Part shown: positions 7,498 through 16,456 of the stretch, in pieces | Layout of the letters: the number at the start of each line of letters is the position of its first letter | How positions within the stretch are numbered: the first letter of the stretch is position 1 | Assembly (NCBI GenBank): GCA_003512955.1 | Contig: DOTG01000022.1 | Coordinates: forward strand, 1-64,000 | Source: Marinilabiliales bacterium | Lineage (GTDB): Bacteria; Bacteroidota; Bacteroidia; Bacteroidales; SZUA-534 | Reading direction: 5' to 3' | Length of the DNA: 64,000 bases | Translations under genes and position numbers: made by a program | The notes under the pieces: generated by a model | Databases searched by the model: none | Told to the model about the DNA's origin: nothing | The model's input: the letters and a program-made list of their open reading frames with translations, nothing else

Positions 7498-8538
7498 TCA
7501 GGGAAGGACAATAATCCGTTGCCTTCCCTGATATGCCGTTAAAAATCCAATGGGTCTGCTGTATAATTGTTGCTCGGCTAATAATCTCTCAACTTTTTCC
7601 GATTCCGATTCGGTAACGGCAATCAACAACCCGCCACTGGTCTGTGGATCAGCTAATATAAACCGGATTTTTTCATCGTGCAGTTGAATCTTTTCACCAT
7701 AACTGTCCAGGTTGCGTTTGGTCCCACCGGGGATGCAACCTTCATTTATGTAGTCAAGGGCCGGTGCCATAATAGGTACCGATTGGTAATTCAGAGTGGC
7801 TTGCAAGTTACTTCCTTCGCACATCTCGAGTAGATGCCCCAACAACCCAAAACCGGTTACATCGGTTAAGGCTTTTACACCTTCCATTTCGGCCAGCTGG
7901 ATGCCAATGCTGTTCAGTATCAACATGGAATCGGAAGCGATATGTGCATGTCCGGGTTTTAATTTTCCCTCTTTTTGGGCGGTTGCCAACGCCCCCACAC
8001 CCAACGGTTTGGTCAAATATAGGTTGCATCCGGCTACGGCAGTATCGTTCCTTTTTAACTTGTTTAAAGAGACTATACCTGTTACTGCCAATCCAAATAA
8101 AGGTTCGGGGTTATCAATGCTGTGCCCGCCTGCTAAAGGAATTCCGGCCAACCGGCACACTTCACGCCCGCCTTCCACCACCTGGTTGGCCACTTCGGTG
8201 GAAAGCTTATTCACCGGCCAGCCCAAAATAGCAATGGCCATCAGGGGTTTCCCCCCCATGGCATATACATCGCTGATGGCATTGGTGGCAGCAATTTTCC
8301 CGAAAGTAAACGGGTCGTCCACAATCGGTAAAAAGAAATCGGTGGTACTGATAATCCCGTTTCCATCGCCCAGATCATACACGGCAGCGTCGTCGCGCGA
8401 ATCGGTTCCTACAATAAGGTTTTTGGTTTCAACCTGAGGAATGGCTGTCTGTAAAATGGTGGTTAAGGCCTTGGGCGATATTTTACATCCGCAACCTGCT
8501 CCATGGCTATATTGGGTTAGTTTTATTATTGAATCCAT
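7498..8538 (-). CDS. selD: Selenide, water dikinase
   Basis: The 346-residue protein makes selenophosphate from selenide and ATP, for selenocysteine or selenouridine synthesis. The N-terminal loop reads SHGAGCGCK, so the catalytic position usually held by Cys or Sec is a normal Cys codon followed by the essential Lys. The GTDSRDDAAVY, DFFLPIVDDP, ATNAISDVYAMGG and TDVTGFGLLGHL motifs of the PurM/SelD fold are present in order. It is full length. No selA, selB or mnmH lies in the window, so its use here cannot be told. It is divergent from the MFS gene. Confidence 0.95.
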   Translation of the reverse strand: MDSIIKLTQYSHGAGCGCKISPKALTTILQTAIPQVETKNLIVGTDSRDDAAVYDLGDGNGIISTTDFFLPIVDDPFTFGKIAATNAISDVYAMGGKPLMAIAILGWPVNKLSTEVANQVVEGGREVCRLAGIPLAGGHSIDNPEPLFGLAVTGIVSLNKLKRNDTAVAGCNLYLTKPLGVGALATAQKEGKLKPGHAHIASDSMLILNSIGIQLAEMEGVKALTDVTGFGLLGHLLEMCEGSNLQATLNYQSVPIMAPALDYINEGCIPGGTKRNLDSYGEKIQLHDEKIRFILADPQTSGGLLIAVTESESEKVERLLAEQQLYSRPIGFLTAYQGRQRIIVLP

Positions 8539-8620
8539 ACGAATGATTTATAGTTTATTGAAGGTGACAAAAATAAACACAGTCGGCCAATAAATCATCA
8601 GGAAGTGAAAAAGTTATTCC

Positions 8621-8628
8621 TATTTTTG
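8621..8628 (+). promoter_or_regulatory. Promoter -7 box of the MFS gene
   Basis: TATTTTTG fits TAnnTTTG and lies 22 bp upstream of the ATG at 8651, in the gap to the divergent selD gene. Confidence 0.45.
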
Positions 8629-8650
8629 CCAAAATTTATGTAACAAGCCT

Positions 8651-9832
8651 ATGCCTCATAAAGCTTTAAACCGACAAAAACTCGTTATCAAATTCATGTT
8701 TCTGTTCAGTTACATGGCTGCAGCTGCATGGCTGAGTTATTTTTACGTGTATCTGAAAGAGGTTCCCCAATTAAGTATTTTCGAGATTGGTGTCATTGCC
8801 GGGTTCCAGCAGTTCAACAATATTTTTGTGGTTCCCGCTTGGGGTTTATTGGCCGATAAATTTGGCCGTAAGCGGATGCTCCTGCTTTCGATGGGAATTA
8901 CCACTCTTTTAATTCCCGGATTTTTATTGTGGGATGGCTTTTTAGGGCTCACATTATTTATGATTGCAGTCACTTTATTCTATAATCCGATGGTTTCGTT
9001 GTTCGATACCGTCGCTCTCGATTACGAGGAACAATCGAAAGGAAAAACATCTTATGGCGAAATCCGTTTGTGGGCTTCCATTGGCTGGGGAAGCTCCTCC
9101 CTACTTACCGGATTATTCATTAACACCACTCATCTGCACTATATTTTCCCCATAGCATCCCTGTTTTTTCTGTTGGTTTGGTTGTTGCTTTTCTTTTTAT
9201 ACAAACCTTTAACCACCAAAACCCATTTGGTATCGTTAAAACCTAAGGTCATCCGTGATTTGCTGAAAAGCGAAAAGAAGTTACTATACTTTTTCTTTTT
9301 GGTTTTTGCGTATAGTTTGTTTGCTGCTCCTATTTTTTTAATCATCAATGTATATTATCACGAGTTGGGAGCCCCGAATTCCATTATTGGATTGGCCTTT
9401 GCGGTGCAAGCCATCAGCGAAATTCCCTTTTTCTTTTTTGGAAAAAAGCTGGTTACCCGTTTCGGTGCCAAAAAAGTATTTTTGTTCACCATGTTTGCCA
9501 CTGCCATCCGCATGTTTTTATACGGCATCAACTATAAACCAGAAGTGGCCGTGGCCATTGGTGTCATTCATGGCATCAGCATCGGGTTGTTTTTTGTTTC
9601 CATGGTAGCTTTTGTACATAACATTGTTCCAAATCAGATGCGTTCCGTTGGACAATCGCTTATTTATTCCTTTTATGCGGGTGGTGTCGCATTCGGGAAT
9701 TTACTGATTGGAGTCCTCGATGATTTAATTTCGATTAAAACCACCATGTTGCTAAATGCCGGTTGGGTAATGCTATTAATTGGGTTGGTTTTGATTATAG
9801 GTCCACGCATCAAATTCCATGCAACAAATTAA
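8651..9832 (+). CDS. MFS transporter
   Basis: The 393-residue protein has about 12 membrane segments in two bundles of six. The loop between segments 2 and 3 has the MFS signature GLLADKFGRKRML. The overall pattern is like the MFS_1-like/LacY-nucleoside-symporter group (opening with FMFLFSYMAAAAWLSYFYVY). The substrate is unknown. It is divergent from selD and convergent with ddl, so it is transcribed alone. Confidence 0.85.
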   Translation: MPHKALNRQKLVIKFMFLFSYMAAAAWLSYFYVYLKEVPQLSIFEIGVIAGFQQFNNIFVVPAWGLLADKFGRKRMLLLSMGITTLLIPGFLLWDGFLGLTLFMIAVTLFYNPMVSLFDTVALDYEEQSKGKTSYGEIRLWASIGWGSSSLLTGLFINTTHLHYIFPIASLFFLLVWLLLFFLYKPLTTKTHLVSLKPKVIRDLLKSEKKLLYFFFLVFAYSLFAAPIFLIINVYYHELGAPNSIIGLAFAVQAISEIPFFFFGKKLVTRFGAKKVFLFTMFATAIRMFLYGINYKPEVAVAIGVIHGISIGLFFVSMVAFVHNIVPNQMRSVGQSLIYSFYAGGVAFGNLLIGVLDDLISIKTTMLLNAGWVMLLIGLVLIIGPRIKFHATN

Positions 9833-9870
9833 ACCCAATTAACAAAAAATCCCCTTCGAACTACCAACTC

Positions 9871-10848
9871 TCAACCACGGGTTAAAGCATCTTCAATCAG
9901 TTTGGTGTAAAATTCGGTTACCGTTAACCCATAGGCGCGGGCTTGTTGGGGAATAATGCTTTCGGCGCTCATGCCGGGAACGGTATTTATTTCCATAAAG
10001 TAAAACTGGTCCTCTTTTTTAAGGTAATCAATCCGCACCACGCCGTTACAGCCCAACAAATCATAAATTTTTGATGATAATTCCTGGCACTCTTTGGTTT
10101 TTTCAGGTGAAAGCCTGGCCGGTGTAATTTCTTCCGACATCCCTTTGGTATATTTGGCTTCAAAATCGAAAAATTCGGTTTTGCTTACAATCTCAGTTAC
10201 CGGAAGCAATAAGGTTTCGGTATCCGATTTAAAAACCCCACAGGTATATTCGCCCCCTTCGATAAAAGGCTCAATAATGATTTCGGTATCCTCGGCAAAG
10301 GCTTTTTCAATAGCAGGTTCCAATTGAGCCATCTCTTTCACTTTGGTTACCCCAAAACTGGAGCCACCGTTGTTGGGCTTCACAAACATGGGAAATCCGA
10401 ACCGTTTGGCAATGACTCTGGTATCGATAGATTTTCCTTTGTGGAACATCAAGGCATCGGCGGTCAGGATGCCATATTCCTTTACAAAAAGCTTGGTAGC
10501 AAATTTATTGAAAGTTAACGCCGACACAAACACATTGCAGGTGGTTACGGGGATTCCAATCATCTCAAAATAGGCCTGCAAACGGCCATCTTCGCCGGGA
10601 GCCCCATGAATGGCCATAAAAACGGCATCGAACGAGACTTTTCGTCCGTTCATAATAAAGCTGAAATCGTCTTTAGCAACAGGAATGTCTTTTCCGGGGA
10701 TTTTAGCCACCCATTTTTCTTTATTGATAAGGATAGTAAAGGTTTCGTATTTTTGTTTGTCAATAACCTGGACAATTTGTTCGGCACTGCGCAACGATAT
10801 AACTTCTTCTCTTGAATATCCTCCACAGACAATAGCAATGGTTTTCAT
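9871..10848 (-). CDS. ddl: D-alanine--D-alanine ligase
   Basis: The 325-residue enzyme joins two D-Ala with ATP for peptidoglycan. Seen: N-terminal VCGGYSREEVISLRSA, the central ATP-grasp part with KPNNGGSSFGV, the EPFIEGGEYTCGV segment, and the C-terminal metal-binding VRIDYLKKEDQFYFMEINTVPGMS. Length is normal. In many Bacteroidota ddl, a PASTA protein and rluD lie together; here rluD and the PASTA gene are on the same strand about 3.6-6.4 kb upstream. Confidence 0.95.
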   Translation of the reverse strand: MKTIAIVCGGYSREEVISLRSAEQIVQVIDKQKYETFTILINKEKWVAKIPGKDIPVAKDDFSFIMNGRKVSFDAVFMAIHGAPGEDGRLQAYFEMIGIPVTTCNVFVSALTFNKFATKLFVKEYGILTADALMFHKGKSIDTRVIAKRFGFPMFVKPNNGGSSFGVTKVKEMAQLEPAIEKAFAEDTEIIIEPFIEGGEYTCGVFKSDTETLLLPVTEIVSKTEFFDFEAKYTKGMSEEITPARLSPEKTKECQELSSKIYDLLGCNGVVRIDYLKKEDQFYFMEINTVPGMSAESIIPQQARAYGLTVTEFYTKLIEDALTRG

Positions 10849-10941
10849 GCAATTCTATATTAATTGATTTCTTTCGATTGGGAGGCAAATTATTTAAAAA
10901 AAATTGAATTGCATGCACAAACGTAATGGATTTTAAAATAA

Positions 10942-10968
10942 AAATTGGGGTTTAAAAGCCCCAATTTT
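10942..10968 (-). terminator. Rho-independent terminator after the DUF2141 gene
   Basis: Arms AAAATTGGGG (10941-10950) and CCCCAATTTT (10959-10968) pair perfectly over 10 bp around an 8-base loop. On the minus strand the stem is followed by a T-rich run. It lies right after the DUF2141 stop codon and upstream of ddl. Confidence 0.75.
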
Positions 10969-10969
10969 C

Positions 10970-11377
10970 TCACCAATAGTAAGTTTTTAAGACAATGGTT
11001 GTGTCGGAACCCACTTTAAATAAAAGTTTTTCCATGGGTGGAGGACCAAATTTTGCCTCCGGATTGTTCGAAAAACCATATCCTTCCTGAGGTATTCCCA
11101 AAAAATTCGTATCAAACTTTTTGTTATTGTTTGCATCGTGAAAATAATTGATAAAATAGGTTCCTAAGGGTAATAAATCTAATTTTACCCGACTTACTTT
11201 GTGTTCAATGGTTAGATCAAAGCTGCGGACGACGCTATCTAAATTATTCCGCAATTCAAGCTTGACTTTGCCATTATCGGAAATTAAATCTGAAACTACA
11301 ATTTCTAATTTTTTTTGACCCATTGTGGATTGAACAAGCATCAAACCCAGCATCATTACAAAAACAACCTGTTTCAT
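10970..11377 (-). CDS. DUF2141 exported protein
   Basis: The 135-residue protein has a signal peptide (1-20, ending TMGQ) and a single DUF2141 domain: NGKVKLELRN, then GTYFINYFHDANNNKKFDTNFLGIPQEGYGFSNN. The family is a small beta-sandwich, exported, of unknown role. The last part, KFGPPPMEKLLFKV, is also typical. It is 3 bp downstream of the pentapeptide-repeat gene and ends at a strong terminator, so the two form an operon. Confidence 0.85.
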   Translation of the reverse strand: MKQVVFVMMLGLMLVQSTMGQKKLEIVVSDLISDNGKVKLELRNNLDSVVRSFDLTIEHKVSRVKLDLLPLGTYFINYFHDANNNKKFDTNFLGIPQEGYGFSNNPEAKFGPPPMEKLLFKVGSDTTIVLKTYYW

Positions 11378-11380
11378 AAT

Positions 11381-11698
11381 TTAGGATTTAAGTGTTTGTT
11401 GGGCTTCATTTGTGGTAAAAACGGGTTTTTTGGTTTTCCAACCCCAAACAAAAAAACCAACTGCATACAAACCCACATTAAAAATACTAATTGAGAATAT
11501 CCCAACAGAAAAAATACCTGCCGAGAAGATGCCGATAGAAAACTGGCCGGCAGCAAAAACCCCAATGGCAAAATCGCCCGCAGCAAAATATCCTCTGGCA
11601 AATTCGCCACTATGGCATTGATTTCCATAAAAATGTTCTACAATTAAACCAACAATTACCAGAACTACGGCTACTGTTAAAATCCAATACTTTTTCAT
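11381..11698 (-). CDS. Small protein with hydrophobic pentapeptide repeats
   Basis: From the ATG at 11698, the 105-residue protein has one N-terminal membrane segment (about 5-22), then about 11 consecutive five-residue repeats of the form G-x-F-[AS]-x (GYFAA, GDFAI, GVFAA, GQFSI and so on) to about residue 90, and a short polar tail. This is the period of pentapeptide-repeat proteins, which fold as a square beta helix, but the centre residue is always Phe or Tyr and the other places are mostly Gly, Ala or Ile, so it could sit in or on the membrane. The frame also has an earlier start at 11722. It is co-transcribed with the DUF2141 gene. Confidence 0.65.
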   Translation of the reverse strand: MKKYWILTVAVVLVIVGLIVEHFYGNQCHSGEFARGYFAAGDFAIGVFAAGQFSIGIFSAGIFSVGIFSISIFNVGLYAVGFFVWGWKTKKPVFTTNEAQQTLKS

Positions 11699-11882
11699 TT
11701 TAATTCTTTTTAAGTTTAACAAATTTTTAATTGCATAATTGCATGGTAAGAATACACAGTAAACCCGGAAGTACCTGAAAACTGGGATATTTAACCTTGT
11801 CTTGTGACGAAATGCAAGACACTGGGACGAAAGGTAATTTTTAGGGATGGGTGGTAATGGTATTTGAAAACGGGATACTATT

Positions 11883-12758
11883 TTATTTCAAATTTGATAA
11901 AAGGGAAGTCTCCTGTTTTAGAGTTTTTATGTAATTACGGGCAACCGGAATCTCAGTTCCACCTTTTACAATCAATTTCAAACCCTGTGAATTGCCCACT
12001 GTTTTTTCAATGTGCTTTAAATTAACGATAAAAGCCCGGTGGCATTTAAAAAAATAGGGATGTCCGTTTAGTTGATTTTCTATCCGGGATAAGGTGCTTC
12101 GGATCATCTGCTTTTTGATTTGTTGACCCAATTCATAATACAGGGTGCAATAATTTCCCTCGGAGGTAATGTAAATCAACTCAAAGTCGTTCAATTCAAT
12201 ACCTTTTTTATCGTTTTCAGACGTAAATGATAAATTGCTTCCGGTATTCTGCTTATAATTGGCTTGATGCAGTTGCCCGTTTATGGTTTGTGCTGCACTG
12301 ACATTTTTTTGCATCAACCGATGATAAGTAAGAACAGTAAATATAGTGACCGGAAAAAATCCAACTAATAGGGTACCTATTTGTGCATTTATTAAACCCT
12401 GAAACCAGGTACCTTTGATACTAAAAAAACAGATGGTGTAAAAATAATTGCCCAGCCCAATTGTGAAAAGAATCCAACACAACCAAAGTACATTGATCCC
12501 AAGGGTCCAATACGAATTGGAAAAATATTTTTTGAAAAGGGAAGGAATCAGTATCAGGTTTATCACCAATACCACAAAAGTAACCAACCCATACCCACCC
12601 ATTATGTAATTGCGCCAAGGCGAAACAATTCCATTAGAACCAAAAGGTTTAAATACAATTAGAAAAAAACTCACAAACAGGCTTATCAAAACAATGGTGC
12701 TCCATTTTTTTCTTTCAAAGGGATAAGGCAGTTTAAGATATTGTACCATTTTTTTCAT
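11883..12758 (-). CDS. Membrane-bound LytTR-family DNA-binding regulator
   Basis: The 291-residue protein has four membrane segments in its first about 150 residues (for example IVLISLFVSFFLIVF and LVTFVVLVINLILI) and a C-terminal LytTR DNA-binding domain (about 190-288) with FELIYITSEGNYCTLYY, the STLSRIENQL helix, FFKCHRAFIVNL and IPVARNY. There is no receiver domain, so it is a one-component membrane regulator as often seen in Bacteroidota. Its targets are unknown; the pentapeptide/DUF2141 operon just downstream on the same strand is a candidate. Confidence 0.85.
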   Translation of the reverse strand: MKKMVQYLKLPYPFERKKWSTIVLISLFVSFFLIVFKPFGSNGIVSPWRNYIMGGYGLVTFVVLVINLILIPSLFKKYFSNSYWTLGINVLWLCWILFTIGLGNYFYTICFFSIKGTWFQGLINAQIGTLLVGFFPVTIFTVLTYHRLMQKNVSAAQTINGQLHQANYKQNTGSNLSFTSENDKKGIELNDFELIYITSEGNYCTLYYELGQQIKKQMIRSTLSRIENQLNGHPYFFKCHRAFIVNLKHIEKTVGNSQGLKLIVKGGTEIPVARNYIKTLKQETSLLSNLK

Positions 12759-12919
12759 CTGCCAAAAATACCAAAGAATTGGATGATATGAAAATGTAAT
12801 GTTATTGTTAAAATTGATTCATATAAAGGAAAGCCGGAACATACAAAAAGGAAGACCAAAGTCAGGAAAATGGAATGTTGAATTTTGTATTTTCTCACAA
12901 CCTTTATTTTCTTTGTACC

Positions 12920-13390
12920 ATGAGCAAAAAAGGGGCACCTGCGAAAATACGAAATAAAAAAGCTTGGCATCACTACCACGTGATCGAAACTTATATTGCA
13001 GGCATTCAACTGATTGGTTCCGATATCAAACAAATACGAAATGGAAAGGCCAGCCTATCGGAATCGTATTGCAGTTATGTAAATAGCGAACTTTTTGTCA
13101 GCAATATGTATTTGGCCGAACGTGAAAACGAACGTTTTGTGGTTTCAAAAAACAAAACCCAACGGAAATTACTGCTTAACCGACGTGAACTGAACAAATG
13201 GGAAAAACGGGTGGCAGAAAAAGGGATTTCTATTGTTCCACTGTCACTTTTTTTTAACGAAAAAGGTTTTGTGAAACTCGAAATTGCTTTAGTAAAAGGC
13301 AAACGCGAATATGATAAAAGGCAAAGCCTCAAGAGCGAGGAGTCGAAACGGGAAATGGATCGCTACAAAAAACAAAATTTAGCCAAATAG
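12920..13390 (+). CDS. smpB: SsrA-binding protein
   Basis: The 156-residue protein binds tmRNA and brings it to stalled ribosomes. Seen: N-terminal NKKAWHHYHVIETYIAGIQL, then GSDIKQIRNGKASLSESYC, the LLLNRRELNKWEKRV segment, the VPLSLFFNEKGFVKLEIALVKGKREYDKR core and a basic tail. The ATG at 12920 is chosen because it begins MSKKG, the usual start; an in-frame ATG at 12875 would add a hydrophobic leader that the family lacks. The tmRNA gene itself is not in the window. Confidence 0.95.
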   Translation: MSKKGAPAKIRNKKAWHHYHVIETYIAGIQLIGSDIKQIRNGKASLSESYCSYVNSELFVSNMYLAERENERFVVSKNKTQRKLLLNRRELNKWEKRVAEKGISIVPLSLFFNEKGFVKLEIALVKGKREYDKRQSLKSEESKREMDRYKKQNLAK

Positions 13391-13404
13391 TAACTCATGT
13401 GTTT

Positions 13405-13487
13405 ATCTGCGAATTACCTCACGAATTAATTTTCACATTTACTAATTTACACATCAGCTAATTACCACATTAACGAATTATCACATG
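13405..13487. repeat. Degenerate short tandem repeat
   Basis: About five loose copies of a 15-18 bp unit built on [C/G]GAATTA/CTAATT followed by CACATT or similar run through the gap between smpB and rluD. It encodes nothing. Slippage or leftover repeat expansion is likely. Confidence 0.45.
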
Positions 13488-13489
13488 GC

Positions 13490-14539
13490 CTATTGGTTGT
13501 TTCTGTCTGAAATGTAATTCCGCCATTTGTTAATCACCGAAGTCATGTCATCGGGAATGGGTGAATCGAACTGAACAAATTGGTTGGTTTTTGGGTGACG
13601 GAACCCCAGTTCTTTGGCATGCAAAGCCTGGCGTGGCAACAAGGCAAAACAGTTTTGCACGAATTGTTTGTATTTGGTAAAGGTGGTTCCTTTTAAAATC
13701 TGGTCGCCTCCATATTCCGGATCGTTAAACAGGGGGTGCCCCAAATATTTCATATGCGCCCTTATCTGGTGCGTTCTGCCGGTTTCTAACCTACACTCTA
13801 TTAAAGTTATATAACCCAAACGTTCCAAGACTTTGTAATGAGTTATGGCATGTTTTCCGTATTCTCCATCGGGAAAAACGTCCATCACTTTCCGGTTTTT
13901 AAGGCTCCGCCCAACGTGCCCGGTGATGGTTCCCTCTTCTTCATCGAAACTTCCCCAGACCAAAGCTACATACCTGCGGTGGGTAGTATGCTCAAAAAAT
14001 TGAAGGGCAATGTGGGTTTTGGCGGCTTCGGTTTTGGCAATAACTAATAAACCCGATGTGTCTTTATCAATCCGGTGGATTAAGCCCGGACGGGCATCGC
14101 TACCATTAAAAATAGGTAAATCCTTGTATCTGTATGCCAAGGCATTGATTAACGTACCTGTATAATGCCCATAGCTGGGATGCACTACCAAACCGGCAGG
14201 CTTGTTTACCACCACTAAGTAATCGTCTTCATAAATAACTTCAATGGAAATATCTTCGGGGATAATTTCAATTTCACGGGGTGGGTATTCCAAAACCACT
14301 GAAATAACATCACCTGGTTTTACACGGTAATTGGCCTTTACCGGTTTATCGTTCACCAAAATGGAGCCATTCTCTGCGGCAGCCTGTATTTTAGAACGGG
14401 AGGCATTCTCCACCCGGATTTGCAGAAATTTATCAATCCGTAATAATCCTTGCCCTTTATCGGCAACAAACCTAAAATGCTCAAACAATTCACTGTTTTC
14501 TTCCTGCTCCTCAAAATTCTCCTGCACTCCGTCTATCAT
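13490..14539 (-). CDS. rluD: RluA-family pseudouridine synthase, RluD-like
   Basis: The 349-residue enzyme has an N-terminal S4 RNA-binding domain (about 35-95, RIDKFLQIRVENASRSKIQ) and a catalytic domain with the signature HRIDKDTSGLLVIAKT holding the catalytic Asp, followed by RRYVALVWG and the LETGRTHQIRAHM motif. RluD-type enzymes modify helix 69 of 23S rRNA; the assignment to that site is from family likeness only. It ends the operon PASTA gene - type IX secreted protein - rluD, with gaps of 33 and about 9 bp. Confidence 0.85.
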   Translation of the reverse strand: MIDGVQENFEEQEENSELFEHFRFVADKGQGLLRIDKFLQIRVENASRSKIQAAAENGSILVNDKPVKANYRVKPGDVISVVLEYPPREIEIIPEDISIEVIYEDDYLVVVNKPAGLVVHPSYGHYTGTLINALAYRYKDLPIFNGSDARPGLIHRIDKDTSGLLVIAKTEAAKTHIALQFFEHTTHRRYVALVWGSFDEEEGTITGHVGRSLKNRKVMDVFPDGEYGKHAITHYKVLERLGYITLIECRLETGRTHQIRAHMKYLGHPLFNDPEYGGDQILKGTTFTKYKQFVQNCFALLPRQALHAKELGFRHPKTNQFVQFDSPIPDDMTSVINKWRNYISDRNNQ

Positions 14540-14548
14540 GTTTACCGA

Positions 14549-16423
14549 TTACTGTTTAAGCCACTTTATGATTTGTGTCTTTTTATCTGTTGTCTCAATC
14601 CGAATAAAATATAATCCCTGGTTAAGGTGTGAAAAGTTATAATTTTCAAGTTGAAGTTCCGTCCGGTCAAGTAATATTCCCACGTGATTGTAAATAAATA
14701 GTTCCCCTTGCACAGTCCCATCATCGCTTTGTAAGGTAAACTCACCATCGGAAGGATTTGGGAAAAGTTGAAATGCCGGACCGGGGATTTTTGTATCTGC
14801 AATAGCAGTATTTATTTTCTCTTTACTGAAGATAGGCCGCAGCATTAAGGAACCTTCGTAATCACTTTCATACCATTGGCCGTTATAATAGAATCTTTTA
14901 GAACTTGTATTGGTATTGGCATCAAAACCCAGGTTGATGCTCTTCCCTTGTTCCTGTTCCCAGCCAATAAAAAAGTCATCTTCGATAAAAACAGCACTAT
15001 CGAGCCAAATAGGAACAAATTGATTTAAACTGTCACCAAATGCTACTTTTTTGGCAGTTCCGTCTTTATAGATTAAGGTTCCAGGTTTACCATCTTCAGA
15101 GCTCCAAATACAGGGAATAAATGATTCCAATGCCGATTCCTGATCCTTGTTCCTCAAAAAATACATAAAAAACCCCCGCAAACTATCGGGTTCATAGGTA
15201 TGATACCTGTAGGCAGCCTTTCGGCTATCTTCATCAATATTGTAAGCATATTCTGCGGTACCATCGTCGTAGGAATAGTATTTCTCACAAACCACCTGAC
15301 GGTAGGCTGTATTGTTTTGCGGTTGGTCAACGCCATCGGTTTCGAGTTCGGCAGTAAGGGTAAACAAAGCCTTTTCATTTGCTTGCCATACAAAGGGCGG
15401 TTCTACAAACTGCCACCTGAGGTCGGAATAATTGGTAAATGCATCCAGGTTTTTTTGCCCAACCCGGTAAGAATCTTCCCATTGCGAAACTTCTTCACGA
15501 ATATATAAATTGATCTCGTTCAGGTTCCTCCCGTTGGCATCGTTGTTCCGTACATGAAAATAAACGCCATTCAGTTCCTTATCAATGGCTGTTTTAAAAT
15601 GAGCCCAGGGTACCGATGAGTAGTTCTTTAAAAAGGAGCCCGGAGGTGTTACCATGGCTAAATCGCGAAAAATGGTGTCAGTGGCTGTTCTATCCTGGTT
15701 TAGATACACGTAGTCAATATTCCATTGATCGCGATTTGTGCGCATGGATACATCAATATGTATGCTCGCGTAATTGACAAACCGGAACTGGAAATTTGAG
15801 GATAAAAATTCTTCGTCAACTCTCAGATGGACCAGTTTAAAAAGCAATGTGTCCACACCATTCATTGGGGCTTGTAGCGTATCCACCTGAAAAGTTTCAA
15901 ATGCACAACCGTTGGCAAACCAAACCGTGGCCACCGTATCGGGAGTAATAAATTGAAGAAGTAGGGAATCATTCCATTCCGGGGCATCACCGCAACCTTG
16001 GGGTTGGTAATAAAACGATAGATACACGGAATTTGATGCAGCCCCACTTAAGTCAATCACCCGTGAAGTCAGGGTATCTGCCATTGACGGATTTTCTGAA
16101 AGTGACGGATAAATAAACCCCAAATCATTAATGGCATCAAACGTAGCTACACCAATTGATGGCGGATTTTTTCCGTATGTGTTGTTTATAAAAACATTGC
16201 CATCGGACCAATTTGCAGTGGATGGATAGGGTGAATTATCGGTAAAATCATCGAAAAAAGGTAAACTGGTGCTCAAGCTTTTTTTTGGACTTGGCTTTTC
16301 GGTTTGTTGCAACATGGGGTTTTCTGAAATGGGAGTTAACCGTTCCTGAGCAAAAATGCTGCCTTGAGAACCCATGAATCCTAAAAATAACAACCCATAT
16401 TTATTTAAACCCTTTTTCATCAT
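14549..16423 (-). CDS. Type IX secreted protein of unknown function
   Basis: The protein of about 624 residues has a signal peptide (ending about residue 26, SIFAQ) and a C-terminal type IX sorting domain (last about 75 residues, starting FQLFPNPSDGEF and ending with a basic tail). In between are beta-rich parts with SGAASNSVYLSFYYQPQG, typical of extracellular adhesive or jelly-roll folds, and no recognisable catalytic motif. Three possible starts (GTG 16426, ATG 16423, ATG 16420) lie together; an AAAGGTG precedes them. It should be exported through the outer membrane and anchored on the surface. It sits in the operon between the PASTA gene and rluD. Confidence 0.8.
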   Translation of the reverse strand: MMKKGLNKYGLLFLGFMGSQGSIFAQERLTPISENPMLQQTEKPSPKKSLSTSLPFFDDFTDNSPYPSTANWSDGNVFINNTYGKNPPSIGVATFDAINDLGFIYPSLSENPSMADTLTSRVIDLSGAASNSVYLSFYYQPQGCGDAPEWNDSLLLQFITPDTVATVWFANGCAFETFQVDTLQAPMNGVDTLLFKLVHLRVDEEFLSSNFQFRFVNYASIHIDVSMRTNRDQWNIDYVYLNQDRTATDTIFRDLAMVTPPGSFLKNYSSVPWAHFKTAIDKELNGVYFHVRNNDANGRNLNEINLYIREEVSQWEDSYRVGQKNLDAFTNYSDLRWQFVEPPFVWQANEKALFTLTAELETDGVDQPQNNTAYRQVVCEKYYSYDDGTAEYAYNIDEDSRKAAYRYHTYEPDSLRGFFMYFLRNKDQESALESFIPCIWSSEDGKPGTLIYKDGTAKKVAFGDSLNQFVPIWLDSAVFIEDDFFIGWEQEQGKSINLGFDANTNTSSKRFYYNGQWYESDYEGSLMLRPIFSKEKINTAIADTKIPGPAFQLFPNPSDGEFTLQSDDGTVQGELFIYNHVGILLDRTELQLENYNFSHLNQGLYFIRIETTDKKTQIIKWLKQ

Positions 16424-16456
16424 CACCTTTTCAATGAATTACATTGTATGAACTAT

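Noticed and set aside
7796..8437. Long open frame of 213 codons on plus, opposite selD
   Set aside because: It overlaps selD fully, has low-complexity Pro/Ser content and no family pattern. selD is certain.
12920..13390. Nearby tmRNA gene
   Set aside because: No tmRNA-like ends or tag-reading frame were seen around smpB. I also saw no convincing tRNA or rRNA gene in the window.
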